Positions 1 through 8,324 are shown, counted from the stretch's first letter. The stretch: 41,256 nucleotides of DNA from Candidatus Crickella merdequi (GCA_018064645.1 JAGHUT010000051.1:1-41256); one strand, 5' to 3'. Notes: generated by a model not told the origin, from the letters alone. Numbers and translations are program-made.

Positions 1-64
1 TAAATTTTATTGTAATACTCTCTCTCAGTCAATTACTTTATGTTAAACAATTAGCGTAATTATT

Positions 65-94
65 AAAAAAAGAGCCCCGGCATGGGACTCTTTT
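65..94 (-). terminator. Terminator of the prd operon
   Basis: Read on the minus strand, an AAAAGAG/CTCTTTT stem extended by a T-G pair and three C-G pairs closes a short loop and is followed by a run of seven T. It lies just past the prdE stop codon and should end the proline reductase transcript. Confidence 0.8.
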
Positions 95-109
95 CGGATA
101 ATCATTAGC

Positions 110-586
110 CTACAGGCTTCTTTCTTTCTTGAGCATTGCTATCTTGAGTTTCTTGATGCACTCTCTTACATCATCCTCAGTATAGTTGTTCTCTCCAACG
201 ATGTTCGACTCGATTCCTTCAGGATTCTTATTAAAATCTACAACGTTGTCAAGATAATCGCTCTGCACTACGAAAGTTCCTGCTGTACCTGACCAGTTAA
301 GACCAGCTACAGGAATGCCTCTCTGACCGATTTCGTCTACGCAGTTTACATAGTCAACATCAAGGTTTCCCCAGCCGTCTGTCTCAACGATAACTCCGTC
401 AGGTCTGCAGCACTCAGCTACAACAGCGGCTGTTCTTGAGCATCTGATTTTCTCTTCATTACCCTCAGGTGAACCAAATACAAGAACTCCCATCAGATCG
501 ATTCCTGTATCCTCACCAAGAATCTCAATCAGAGGATCTCTGAAATGATGCAAACTTGTTTCTTTTGTTGATGGACCAACTCCCAT
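110..586 (-). CDS. prdE: PrdE-like proline reductase-associated protein
   Basis: This 158-aa protein is a paralogue of the C-terminal (pyruvoyl-subunit) part of PrdA. Its N-terminus GPSTKETSLHHFRDPL aligns with GPASKEMS-U-HYWREPL at the PrdA processing site, and VLVFGSPEGNEEK matches VVFVGSPQANSEK. The residue that is Sec in PrdA is Leu here, so no pyruvoyl group should form from it. It is the last gene of the operon. Its ribosome site AGGAGG overlaps the prdD stop, which suggests coupled translation. Established: PrdD and PrdE accompany prdA and prdB in clostridial prd operons. Inferred: a non-catalytic accessory or regulatory subunit that pairs with PrdD. Confidence 0.8.
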   Translation of the reverse strand: MGVGPSTKETSLHHFRDPLIEILGEDTGIDLMGVLVFGSPEGNEEKIRCSRTAAVVAECCRPDGVIVETDGWGNLDVDYVNCVDEIGQRGIPVAGLNWSGTAGTFVVQSDYLDNVVDFNKNPEGIESNIVGENNYTEDDVRECIKKLKIAMLKKERSL

Positions 587-597
587 ATCTGCACCTC

Positions 598-1365
598 CTA
601 GTTCATTGACTTAATTGCGCCATCTCTGAACTCATTTGGAGTCAGCATTACTGGCATGCAACCGTAATCGATAAGTGATTTACCACCCTCAACACCGGAT
701 GGCTCGTTAGGGAAAATCCATGTATCAAGCATTGCTCCGTGGGCAATCATCTCCTTGATTACAAGAACCTTCTTCTGTCCTTTTCTGATTCTGTCATAGT
801 ACTCATGCTTCTCTGTAGCCTGATTACCATTGAACTTCTTCAGCTGTGCTCTGAAGAGATTCATCCACTCCTCAACGCATCTGTATGCCTTGATAATCGC
901 ATGTCTCTCCTGAGCCATACCCTTCTTAAATAGGATATCGAAGGATACTATATAGTCATCATCTGCTGGTGTGCCGGCTCTGTTAAGATAAAGCATATCC
1001 TTGAGGTTTCCCTCAGATGATCCGAACTCGTGAGCCTGCTCACCATCTACATCAACGCCAGTAGGCATTACATACACGCCTGTAACTGTGTGTGTAATTC
1101 CCTCTCCGCATACGCCTAGAACCTTTGTTGAAATAGGGATTATATCCATAATTGTATTAGTGTATCTGTCGTGCTCACCCGGCTTGATAATCGCGAGACT
1201 AACGCTCTCGATTACATCGCTGTACTTTGCAACGATAGGGTTGAGCTCATCCATATTGATAGTCATCTTGCCATCTACAGATACCTTATTGCAATCTCCC
1301 TCTTCCACGTCTGTCATGTGGAAAGCCTTGATTACCAATCTTCTGAGATTAATATCATTAGCCAT
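598..1365 (-). CDS. prdD: PrdD-like proline reductase-associated protein
   Basis: This 255-aa protein is a paralogue of the PrdA N-terminal subunit from roughly PrdA residue 190 to the processing site. Shared blocks include MDIxPIxTK, the EFGSSEG signature, an NRxG segment, KKxxVxKEMIAHGAM and FPNEPSGVxG. It lacks the Ala/Pro-rich N-terminal portion of PrdA and stops just before the processing site, where PrdE takes over. The start follows GGAGAGG. It sits after prdB, separated by about 100 bases that contain a hairpin. Its role is inferred to be accessory, in partnership with PrdE. Confidence 0.8.
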   Translation of the reverse strand: MANDINLRRLVIKAFHMTDVEEGDCNKVSVDGKMTINMDELNPIVAKYSDVIESVSLAIIKPGEHDRYTNTIMDIIPISTKVLGVCGEGITHTVTGVYVMPTGVDVDGEQAHEFGSSEGNLKDMLYLNRAGTPADDDYIVSFDILFKKGMAQERHAIIKAYRCVEEWMNLFRAQLKKFNGNQATEKHEYYDRIRKGQKKVLVIKEMIAHGAMLDTWIFPNEPSGVEGGKSLIDYGCMPVMLTPNEFRDGAIKSMN

Positions 1366-1402
1366 AGCTTTGACCTCTCCGTATTATTTGCTTTTTTGAA
1401 AA

Positions 1403-1425
1403 GGGGGCAGAATAGCTCTGCCCCC
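1403..1425 (-). terminator. Hairpin between prdB and prdD
   Basis: A perfect 9-bp stem (GGGGGCAGA with TCTGCCCCC) closes a 5-base loop 42 bases past the prdB stop. On the minus strand it is followed by only four T before a CA-rich stretch, so it is a weak terminator at best. It may lower prdD-prdE expression relative to prdA-prdB or protect the upstream message from 3'-end decay. A smaller TCGGT/ACCGA hairpin lies between it and the prdB stop. Confidence 0.5.
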
Positions 1426-1466
1426 ATCTTCGGTTTTACCGATGTCCTATTAAGTTATTAATAGAA

Positions 1467-2192
1467 TTAGATCTGAGCATGATACTCGTAAGGCAGTGGA
1501 ACGATCTTACCTGGAGTCTCGATTGTCTCGATGAGCTTCAGAGCATCTACAGTGATTCCTCTCTGCATTACTACATCATGAGGTGCACCAGCGTTAGCTC
1601 CCATTGGAACAAGTGGAGCAGCAGCTCTTGGTGTACCATTCTGTCTTGATACTGGTGGAAGAGCTGTTACGCAGATTGTAGGAACGCCAGCCTTCTCGAT
1701 TGCTCTCTGCACGATTGTTGCAGAGCGGTGGCAAGTTCCTCATCCAGCTGTTACGAGTACAGCGTCAGCGCCTTCCTCTTTGAACATCTCAGCGATTGCA
1801 GGACCTGTCTCATTTGTGAACTTCTCGATGTTTCCACCGCCGCCCATGAAACCAGCGTGGTTCTCTGCCTCTCCAGCGATAGTTCCATCAGCTACGAGCT
1901 CGTGGATTCTGTCGATAGGGAACATGCAGTTAACGTCCTTGTTAACGTCTGAGTTATCATATCCACCGTGGGATACCATAAGCATATCTGTAGGAGTGTC
2001 CTTTGGAATCTTTCTCCATGTGAAGTCTCCTGCAAGGTTAAATCTCTCCTGGTCCTTTCTGTGAACACCAGCAGCTGTAGCAAGTCCAACAACCCACTCA
2101 TTCATTGGCTTTGTTGGCTTTGTGAATACTGAAGGTGGAGTTACAGGAACGAAGATCTCAGATTGTAATCCTTTTACAACTGTTAAACTCAT
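1467..2192 (-). CDS. prdB: D-proline reductase PrdB, selenoprotein
   Basis: This is the selenocysteine subunit of D-proline reductase, which opens the ring of D-proline to 5-aminovalerate. The frame runs through one in-frame UGA (1740-1742) to give 241 residues with U151. The local sequence GUGTCHRS is the UxxC redox motif expected for PrdB. Before it, HAGFMGGGGNIEKF and the ADAVLVTAG strand are typical of the family; after it, TALPPVSRQNGTPR continues the same frame. Without recoding, the gene would appear as two broken frames of 150 and 81 residues. A stem-loop just after the UGA could serve as a bacterial SECIS. It probably works with the PrdA subunits and is reduced through PrdC. Confidence 0.92.
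1705..1742 (-). other. PrdB UGA (Sec151) and candidate bSECIS
   Basis: The UGA codon is at 1740-1742. Fourteen bases later on the minus strand a 7-bp stem, CTCTGCA with TGCAGAG, closes a 7-base loop. The position and size fit a bacterial SECIS element, which must lie within the coding sequence shortly after the UGA so that SelB can bind. The reading frame stays open on both sides. Confidence 0.75.
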
Positions 2193-2204
2193 TTTAAATT
2201 CCTC

Positions 2205-2711
2205 CTAGTTGTTTCTGTTTGAAATCTCTATAGCACGTCTTTCTCTGTTATGAATGTTACTAACATATTTGTCGTCAGCATCTGGTCCAAGCTGAACAAT
2301 CTTTGACATATTCCAGCCAACGGTCTGTCCAACTTCGAAAGGAACCTCTGACAGAAGCATTCTCATCGGAGTCTTGAAAAAGCCTTTGTTATCCTTGATA
2401 TCCACTGAGATTGCACAGTCCTCTACAAGACAGACTGTAGCTTCTACATACATGGTATGATCAGGATTCATAACGCCTCTTACGTAGCTGTCACCAGCAT
2501 CGTCCGGGAGCTGCTCCAGGAAGCTCATCTTCCATCCAACGACCTGACCTAACTTGAAGGGATGTTCCGCGATAAACATGTCTTTGGCTAACTCGAGATA
2601 TCCCAGTCTTCCTTTGACATCCAGTGTGACTACGTCACCTCTGTCTTCTACCACTACGCCTTCATAGTAGTTGACGCTTCCGCCATATTTTAAACTGTTA
2701 GCGTTTCCCAT
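2205..2711 (-). CDS. Small two-repeat protein between prdA and prdB
   Basis: This 168-aa soluble protein has two similar halves. The first, near residues 15-80, contains YYEGVVVEDRGDVVTLDVKG and FKLGQVVGWKMS. The second, near residues 87-152, contains YVEATVCLVEDCAISVDIKD and FEVGQTVGWNMS. Each half looks like a small beta-barrel-type domain. A gene of this kind is known between prdA and prdB in other clostridia; I recall it as the CBO2463/CBO2479 domain family, unverified. Its start lies 5 bases after the prdA stop with no clear ribosome site, so translation is probably coupled. Function unknown; assembly or scaffolding of the reductase is a guess. Confidence 0.7.
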   Translation of the reverse strand: MGNANSLKYGGSVNYYEGVVVEDRGDVVTLDVKGRLGYLELAKDMFIAEHPFKLGQVVGWKMSFLEQLPDDAGDSYVRGVMNPDHTMYVEATVCLVEDCAISVDIKDNKGFFKTPMRMLLSEVPFEVGQTVGWNMSKIVQLGPDADDKYVSNIHNRERRAIEISNRNN

Positions 2712-2716
2712 AGTTA

Positions 2717-4573
2717 TTAGTCGTACTTAGCCTTTCTCTTCTCACTCATTGGCAGAGCCTGCTCATTCTCTACGAGCTCGATGCTTGCGCCGATTGCCTT
2801 CTCGATAAGCTCAATGTTGTTGTTCTTAACGTTTACATTGTACTTTCTCTCAGCAGCCTTGACTGGCTCACCTGCCATCTTAGCCTTCAGAAGTGCAAGA
2901 CCTCTGATAGCGTCCTCTGTGCAGAGTGTGTTGCATGCAAGAACCTCGTTCTCGATACCTGAGTTTGACTTGTTGTTATCTACCATTGCATCGCAGTACT
3001 TGTTTCCTACTACGAGAGCACCCTGTACAGCGCAGAATGAGAATCCAACTACTGGAATTCCTCTCTTACCAATGTTCTCGATGTGTGTTACGAAGTCTAC
3101 GTGGTTGTTTCCGAATCCCTCAGTTGTTACGAATGCACCATCAACGTCGAGCATCTCAACAGTCTGACCTACTCTGTTTGATACATAGAACTTCTCTGAG
3201 TTAGCCTGTGGTGAACCAACGAATACTACTCCAACGAGGTCAACTTCTGGATCGTGAATAGCCTCTACTACCAGCGGCTCTCTCCAGTAATGTCATGACA
3301 TCTCCTTTGAAGCTGGTCCGATACATGTAAGAGCGTGGATACATCCATCCATAACCTCAAGTGGTGAAGCGCAAACTGGAACGTTACCAAGGTCTACGTT
3401 AGGTCTAGCGCCGAGTACTCCTACTGGCTCTGATGGGAAGAGGAAGTTATCGTGCATAGCACCCTGTCCCATGATCTCCTTAACGATTACGATCTTCTTC
3501 TTTCCAGGTCTTCTAACCTGCTTGAGAACCTGCTCTGAATCAGCTGTCTCTGGGAGATCCTTCTTCATAGCATTTCTGATCTCAGCTGTTACGAAGTCTA
3601 CTGCTGAGTGAGCAGCGATAGGGCCTGGTCTCTCCATGTTCTTGCCGTTCTTGATAGTAACGAAGTACTTAATCATTGTCTCGCCCTTATCAACAGCACC
3701 AGGTCTGTTCCACTGCATGTTCTCATCAAGGTATCCCTCTGATGAACCGAACTCTGCAATCTGGATTCCCTCGTCAGTTGTTCCTGTTACTACAGTTACA
3801 ACGCCATCAAGTACTCTTGTGTAACCCTCACCAAGTGGGCACTCATCTTCCTTAGTAGCGATTGGCTGGATATCCATTACTGTCTCTGAGTATGTGTGGT
3901 AGAGCTCTGGTGTGATGATCTCGATCTTCATGCTTGTTACGAGATCCTGTGAAGCAACAGCCTCTTCCTCGATACCCTCTCTGATGTAAAGAACAGTTCC
4001 CTCGATCTTTGTCTCAGGTCCTCTCTTAACCTCAGTGATGTTGTAGTGCTTTCTTGTAAGCTCTCTAACAACCTTCTCCTCTGCAACCTCTGCTGCTGGA
4101 GCTGCTGCTACTGCTGCAGGAGCTGCTGCCTCTGCTACAGGAACTGCTACTGCACCGCCGCCGAGTCCTGCTGGGATCTCGATGTCGATATCCTTACCCT
4201 CTCCGATGTGGAGCTTAATTGTTCCAGCTGCTGCTGGAGCTGCTGCTACTGGAGCTGCTGCTACTGGAGCTGCCTCTGCAACTTCCTCAACAACCTCTTC
4301 CTCAGCTACCTCTGCAGCATCAAATCCCTCAGCGATTGCTGGTGTGATTGCTGTCAGAGAGTCTACAGTCTTTGTTAACTTTGTCTTTCCGTTGAGAACC
4401 TGTCCAAGTGTCAGTGCACCGTCGATGTTCAGCAGACCAGAATCGATGAGATCTGGGAAAATAGCTGGATCTTCGAAGTTAGCTGGCTCGAGAACAGTGC
4501 CTTCCTCTGCTCTGCAGCACAGTACTGCTGGATCGTTCGCATGTTGTTTAGCTGTTTCAGCTGTGATTGACAT
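2717..4573 (-). CDS. prdA: D-proline reductase proprotein PrdA with in-frame UGA
   Basis: This is the PrdA proprotein. In Clostridium sticklandii it is cleaved into roughly 45- and 23-kDa subunits, with a pyruvoyl cofactor made from the residue at the cut. The frame from 4573 (ribosome site AAGGAGG) runs 426 codons to UGA at 3293-3295, then continues in the same frame without a stop to 2717, giving 618 residues. The UGA falls at the expected cleavage point, within GPASKEMS-U-HYWREPL. The sizes before and after it (426 and 191 residues) match the known subunits. Residues about 85-170 are an Ala/Pro/Val/Glu-rich insert in two blocks. Conserved features include FGSSEG, KKKIVIVKEIMGQGAM and FPSEPVG upstream, and VVFVGSPQ with GIPVVGFSFCAVQG downstream. 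I judge UGA to encode selenocysteine. Confidence 0.88.
3247..3295 (-). other. PrdA UGA (Sec427) at the pyruvoyl site, candidate bSECIS
   Basis: UGA lies at 3293-3295. Downstream on the minus strand a CTGGA/TCCAG outer stem (3283-3287 with 3247-3251) encloses an AGCC/GGCT inner stem whose apical loop contains GGT. This gives a stem-loop starting a few bases after the UGA, as a bacterial SECIS would. The stem is less regular than the one in prdB. Translation of both flanks matches PrdA family features, which argues against a sequencing error or a pseudogene. Confidence 0.65.
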
Positions 4574-4604
4574 ATCGATCTTCCTCCTTAAATATTTAGA
4601 TCAA

Positions 4605-4623
4605 TTTACGCCCTATGCGTAAA
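4605..4623 (-). repeat. Inverted repeat upstream of prdA
   Basis: A perfect 7-bp inverted repeat, TTTACGC and GCGTAAA around a 5-base centre, lies about 30 bases before the prdA start in the 118-base gap between prdC and prdA. It could be an mRNA hairpin setting the prdC:prdA ratio or an operator. No promoter is obvious beside it. Confidence 0.4.
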
Positions 4624-4691
4624 AGTTTTATTGTTCACCGGAATATGCCTCATAATCGGGGTCGAAGCAAACCGGTTAACATCTAGTAGAA

Positions 4692-6035
4692 TTACTCAGC
4701 CTCTACGTTATCTACAACGTTAAGGTCCTGATCAACTGACTTTGATACTCTCAGAGTTCTGTAGAGTGCATGGTCTACGGCTCTGCAAGCGTGGTCAGTC
4801 TGGTGGAATACCTTCAGACCCATCTTAGGACCTGATGCCATAACTGTGTTTGAACAGTCTGAGCAGTTTCCAATGATGATGTACTCGCAACCAGCCTTCT
4901 TGAAGTCCATGTTGTTCTTAACCTGTCCAGGGCAGTTACCAGGACGCTCGCACTTACGAGTTCCGTTCTTCTGCTCCTGAGCCTGCTTGCAGTAGCAAAC
5001 ACATGTCTCGGTTGCGTTGTACTTCTTAACGATATCCTGCATTCTCTCGAGGTTACCACCGCAAGCGCATACGAGGATACCCATCTTAGCTCCCTTAAGA
5101 TCCATAAATGGCATTGTTACGAGGAGAGCTCCTGTGTTCTTGCAGATAGGTGCATCGAGTGTTGTTGCCTTTCCTGTGAAAGCTCCACCCATGATAATCT
5201 CACCATACTGCTCCTGAAGACCACCAGCCATCTCGATAAGATCGTTAACTGATGTTCCTACTGGTACATCCCAGAATACGTGTGGCTCGTGTCCACCGTT
5301 GATCTGTCCTCTTACTGTGAGGTTCTTGCTGAATGATGGCTTCTGCTCATCAACAGCCTCTGCACATCTGCAAACTGTCTCTGAGTTGATAACAACTGCG
5401 TTAGCTGCTGATGGGAGCTGTGATGGCTCGAGCTCGATGCCGAGGCACTCTCTTACTACAGCTCTCTCCTCACCCATTGGGTAGATGTCTGGAAGAAGAT
5501 GTCTCTCGATAGCAGGCTCGTTCTTAATGATCTCATCAAGAATCTCAACTGCCTTACGATTCTTCTTCTTGATAGCGATGATTGCCTTATCAGCACCAGC
5601 AATCTCCATTACATACTTAAGGCCAGCGATAAGCTTCTCTGGCTCCTTCTCAATCTGCATAATGTTGTGCTTGAGTCCAGGCTCGCACTCTGCAGCGTTA
5701 ACGAGAATATATCCGTGATCAAGATTAGCGTTGATCTTAACTGCTGTAGGGAATCCAGCTCCGCCCATTCCTACAACACCTGCCTCTTTGATCATCTCAA
5801 GAGGTGTGCCCTTCTTAATCTTTACATACTCATCGCTCTGCTCCTCATCTGGATTGATGATGATTCTGTCCTCAGTGATCTCCTCAACTGTTCCATAAAC
5901 AGAAGCGAAGATGTTTGCACCAAGACCAGTTGGCTCTGCGATAAGAGTACCCTTCTTTACCTTGTCTCCTACTTTAACAACTGGAGCGCAAGGAGCGCCT
6001 ACATGCTGTCTAAGTAGCATCTGAATCTTATCCAT
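4692..6035 (-). CDS. prdC: PrdC, RnfC-like electron-transfer protein of proline reductase
   Basis: This 447-aa protein resembles RnfC and is thought to pass NADH-derived electrons to proline reductase. Residues 12-50 form the lipoyl-like barrel-sandwich region (HVGAPCAPVVKVGDKVKKGT). The VVGMGGAGFPTAVK motif typical of RnfC follows at about residue 88. The C-terminal third is a Cys-rich extension with VCACGGN, CVCYCKQ, RPGNCPGQ and GNCSDCSN (CxxC at 391-394) in place of RnfC-type 4Fe-4S motifs. Established: PrdC of some clostridia is a selenoprotein. No in-frame UGA occurs here. It is the first gene of the minus-strand operon, with AGGAG before the start. Confidence 0.88.
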   Translation of the reverse strand: MDKIQMLLRQHVGAPCAPVVKVGDKVKKGTLIAEPTGLGANIFASVYGTVEEITEDRIIINPDEEQSDEYVKIKKGTPLEMIKEAGVVGMGGAGFPTAVKINANLDHGYILVNAAECEPGLKHNIMQIEKEPEKLIAGLKYVMEIAGADKAIIAIKKKNRKAVEILDEIIKNEPAIERHLLPDIYPMGEERAVVRECLGIELEPSQLPSAANAVVINSETVCRCAEAVDEQKPSFSKNLTVRGQINGGHEPHVFWDVPVGTSVNDLIEMAGGLQEQYGEIIMGGAFTGKATTLDAPICKNTGALLVTMPFMDLKGAKMGILVCACGGNLERMQDIVKKYNATETCVCYCKQAQEQKNGTRKCERPGNCPGQVKNNMDFKKAGCEYIIIGNCSDCSNTVMASGPKMGLKVFHQTDHACRAVDHALYRTLRVSKSVDQDLNVVDNVEAE

Positions 6036-6241
6036 GACACAAATTCTCCTTTATTTATACTTCTTTCTCATCTCGTAAAAGGGCATAGTTCACCCTCTCT
6101 TGCCCCACGATTGTAGCATTTTTAACTATTAATATCAACAATACTTCGACAAATTTCCATTAAAGAAAATAATACAAAGAGCTTTTGAAATATGTAATAA
6201 AAAATATTTTCAAACTTGTTTTTTTTCACAATGTTATTTTG

Positions 6242-6270
6242 TTGACATACGTTTTTTTGTGCGATAGAAT
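6242..6270 (+). promoter_or_regulatory. Sigma-A promoter of prdF
   Basis: TTGACA at 6242-6247 and TAGAAT at 6265-6270 are separated by exactly 17 bases. This puts transcription start about 55 bases before the prdF start, which has its own AAGGAGG site. The flanking 297-base divergent region is very AT-rich. No comparably good promoter was found for prdC on the other strand. Confidence 0.7.
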
Positions 6271-6332
6271 TTGCTTGACTAGGTAGAGTAATTGCTATTT
6301 TGCAATGCTTAAATATAAGGAGGTAAATACCT

Positions 6333-7406
6333 ATGAGCAGCTTAAAGGCTAACATTAATTACAACAACTATAATGGTCAGATTATCAGAACAATCGAGGC
6401 TCATACAGAGGGAGAGTACTGCAGAGTAGCTCTTGACTGCCCAGATGTTCCTGGTAACACAATGATCGAGAAGAAGAACTACATTGCTGAGCACTACGAC
6501 TACATCAGAACAATGCTTATGCACGAGCCACGTGGACACCACGATATGTTCGGAGCTTTCCTGACACAGCCAATCAATCCAGAAGCTGATTTCGGTGTAT
6601 TCTTCATGGACGGCGGAATGTACCTCAACATGTGCGGACACTGCACAATCGGTGCTGTTACAGCTATCCTTGAGGGAGGACTCATGGAGATGAAGGAGCC
6701 AGAGACAGAGGTTGTACTCGAGGCACCTGCTGGAATCGTTAGAACAGTTGCACAGTGCAAGAATGGAAAGGTTACAGGCGTAACACTTACTAACGTTCCT
6801 GCATTCGTATACAAGGAGAACTGTGAGCTCGAGTGGAATGGTCAGACTGTAGTATTTGACATCTGCTTCGGTGGTTCATTCTTCGCTCTCGTAGATATCG
6901 AGAAGAACTTTGGAATCAAGTCATGCCCAGAGACAAAGGATTTCCTCGTAGAGTGGTCAAAGTTTGCTCTTGACGCAATCAACGAGAAGTATGAGATTCA
7001 GCACCCTGAGCTCGACATCACAACTGTTGACCTTATCGAGAACTACAGCTCATCATCACTCACAGAGGAAGAGTACAAGGAGACTTGCCCAGATGCTAAG
7101 TTCGCTCTCAGAAATACTCTCGTATTCGGTGAGCACGAGAACCCACAGATCGACAGATCACCTTGCGGAACTGGTACATCAGCTAAGCTGTCATGGCTCT
7201 ACAAGCACGGTGAGCTGGGCGTAGGTGAGTCATTCGTTTACGAGTCATTCATCGGAACAAGATTCATCGGACGTATCGCTGACACAGCTAAGGTTGGTGA
7301 GTTCGATGCAGTTATCCCACAGGTAACTGGTGCTGCTTACCTCTGCGGTGAGGCAGTATGGTTCATGGATGATGATGACAGAATGACAACAGGATTCTCA
7401 ATCTAA
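6333..7406 (+). CDS. prdF: Proline racemase PrdF
   Basis: This 357-aa cofactor-independent racemase interconverts L- and D-proline and so supplies the D-isomer used by the reductase. Both catalytic thiols are visible. Cys101 lies in MCGHCTIG and Cys278 in DRSPCGTGTSA, the two-base arrangement of the family. Other family signatures are TIEAHTEGEYCRV near the N-terminus and the MLMHEPRGHHDMFGA block. The first motif has Cys-Thr after the His, where small residues or Asn are more usual. The start is set by AAGGAGG eight bases upstream. It is divergent from prdC and ends at a strong terminator. Confidence 0.95.
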   Translation: MSSLKANINYNNYNGQIIRTIEAHTEGEYCRVALDCPDVPGNTMIEKKNYIAEHYDYIRTMLMHEPRGHHDMFGAFLTQPINPEADFGVFFMDGGMYLNMCGHCTIGAVTAILEGGLMEMKEPETEVVLEAPAGIVRTVAQCKNGKVTGVTLTNVPAFVYKENCELEWNGQTVVFDICFGGSFFALVDIEKNFGIKSCPETKDFLVEWSKFALDAINEKYEIQHPELDITTVDLIENYSSSSLTEEEYKETCPDAKFALRNTLVFGEHENPQIDRSPCGTGTSAKLSWLYKHGELGVGESFVYESFIGTRFIGRIADTAKVGEFDAVIPQVTGAAYLCGEAVWFMDDDDRMTTGFSI

Positions 7407-7435
7407 TTCAATTCATCGAGATCAATATCAACATT

Positions 7436-7466
7436 AAAGGACTGCCCAGGGGGGCAGTCCTTTTTT
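7436..7466 (+). terminator. Terminator of prdF
   Basis: A perfect 12-bp stem (7436-7447 with 7452-7463) has a 4-base loop and runs into TTTTTT. It lies 30 bases after the prdF stop and also separates prdF from the convergent racemase gene. Confidence 0.92.
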
Positions 7467-7504
7467 CATACCATTACATTATGTTTGAGTCAGTTTAATT
7501 CGGT

Positions 7505-8290
7505 TTAAATCCATCCAGTGTATGGCTTCTGTGCAACTGCATTGTGAAGCCATCTGATAAGTGTTGTGAAGTCAAATACAGGAAGGCCTACTGCTGCCTG
7601 TATTGCTGCAGCATATGGAGGCATGTCACTGCACTCGAGAAGGATTGCACCAATCTCCGGATTTGCCTCTACGATTTCTGTTGCAGCTCTAATGAGCTCC
7701 TGCTCTACCTCTGCATTATCAAACTCTCCTCTTCCCTCGAGGATGCATGAGAACTCAGGCTCCTTGCCAAGACCTCTTACTACAAGCTTCTCCTGGAGCT
7801 CCTTTGATACTCCGCAGCTCTCGAAAAGTCTGTCTGTAATTGATGTTGCATCTGCTGTGAGAACTCCGATCTTCTGGCTTGGCTTAAGGATTGTCTCAAT
7901 CCATGGAAGCTGAACAAGGCTTGAGAGAGCAATTGGAATATCCATTGCATCTGCAACCTGTCTGTGATAATTGCCAAAGAAACCGCAAGCTGAGCTTATT
8001 GCCCTGCATCCTTCGCTCTCAAGCTTCTTGCAGGCCGCCATAATTGCACCATATACACTGTCGCCGCAGTTGAAGAGATTAGGAATATCAAGACCCTCAA
8101 CAGCTCTAAGTCTTACTGGGAAGTCAAAAGTGTAGCCGTTTACGATATTGCCTGGAACCATTGGATAATATACCTCATCGATATAAATGATTCCGATAGG
8201 CCATCCTGCAATATTCTGGCCCTTCTTCATCTTTACGACACAACGCTTAGTTGTCTCATCCATGTAACCGTATCTAACATTCTTATCCAT
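7505..8290 (-). CDS. Asp/Glu/hydantoin racemase-family protein
   Basis: This 261-aa protein looks like a two-cysteine, cofactor-independent racemase of the Asp/Glu/hydantoin superfamily. The two candidate catalytic Cys sit in SSACGFFGNY in the middle and LLECSDMPPYA near the C-terminus, each followed by small residues as in the family. The start at 8290 (MDKNVRYGYM) follows AAAGGA; the open frame extends further upstream but would overlap the permease gene and a terminator. It lies close to proline racemase and downstream of a TauE-type permease, so a role with amino acids or their derivatives is likely. The substrate cannot be read from the sequence. Confidence 0.7.
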   Translation of the reverse strand: MDKNVRYGYMDETTKRCVVKMKKGQNIAGWPIGIIYIDEVYYPMVPGNIVNGYTFDFPVRLRAVEGLDIPNLFNCGDSVYGAIMAACKKLESEGCRAISSACGFFGNYHRQVADAMDIPIALSSLVQLPWIETILKPSQKIGVLTADATSITDRLFESCGVSKELQEKLVVRGLGKEPEFSCILEGRGEFDNAEVEQELIRAATEIVEANPEIGAILLECSDMPPYAAAIQAAVGLPVFDFTTLIRWLHNAVAQKPYTGWI

Positions 8291-8324
8291 TATTTTATCC
8301 TTTCTTACAGAACCCGGATAGGGT

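Noticed and set aside
3293-3295. prdA as a broken gene or frameshift at the UGA
   Set aside because: The frame continues without a shift or further stops for 191 family-like residues, and prdB in the same operon also needs UGA recoding.
6282-6295. Sigma-54 promoter (GG-N10-GC) before prdF
   Set aside because: The -12 fits (TTGCT) but the -24 is poor (AGGTAG), and a much better sigma-A promoter lies just upstream; no sigma-54 activator is in the window.
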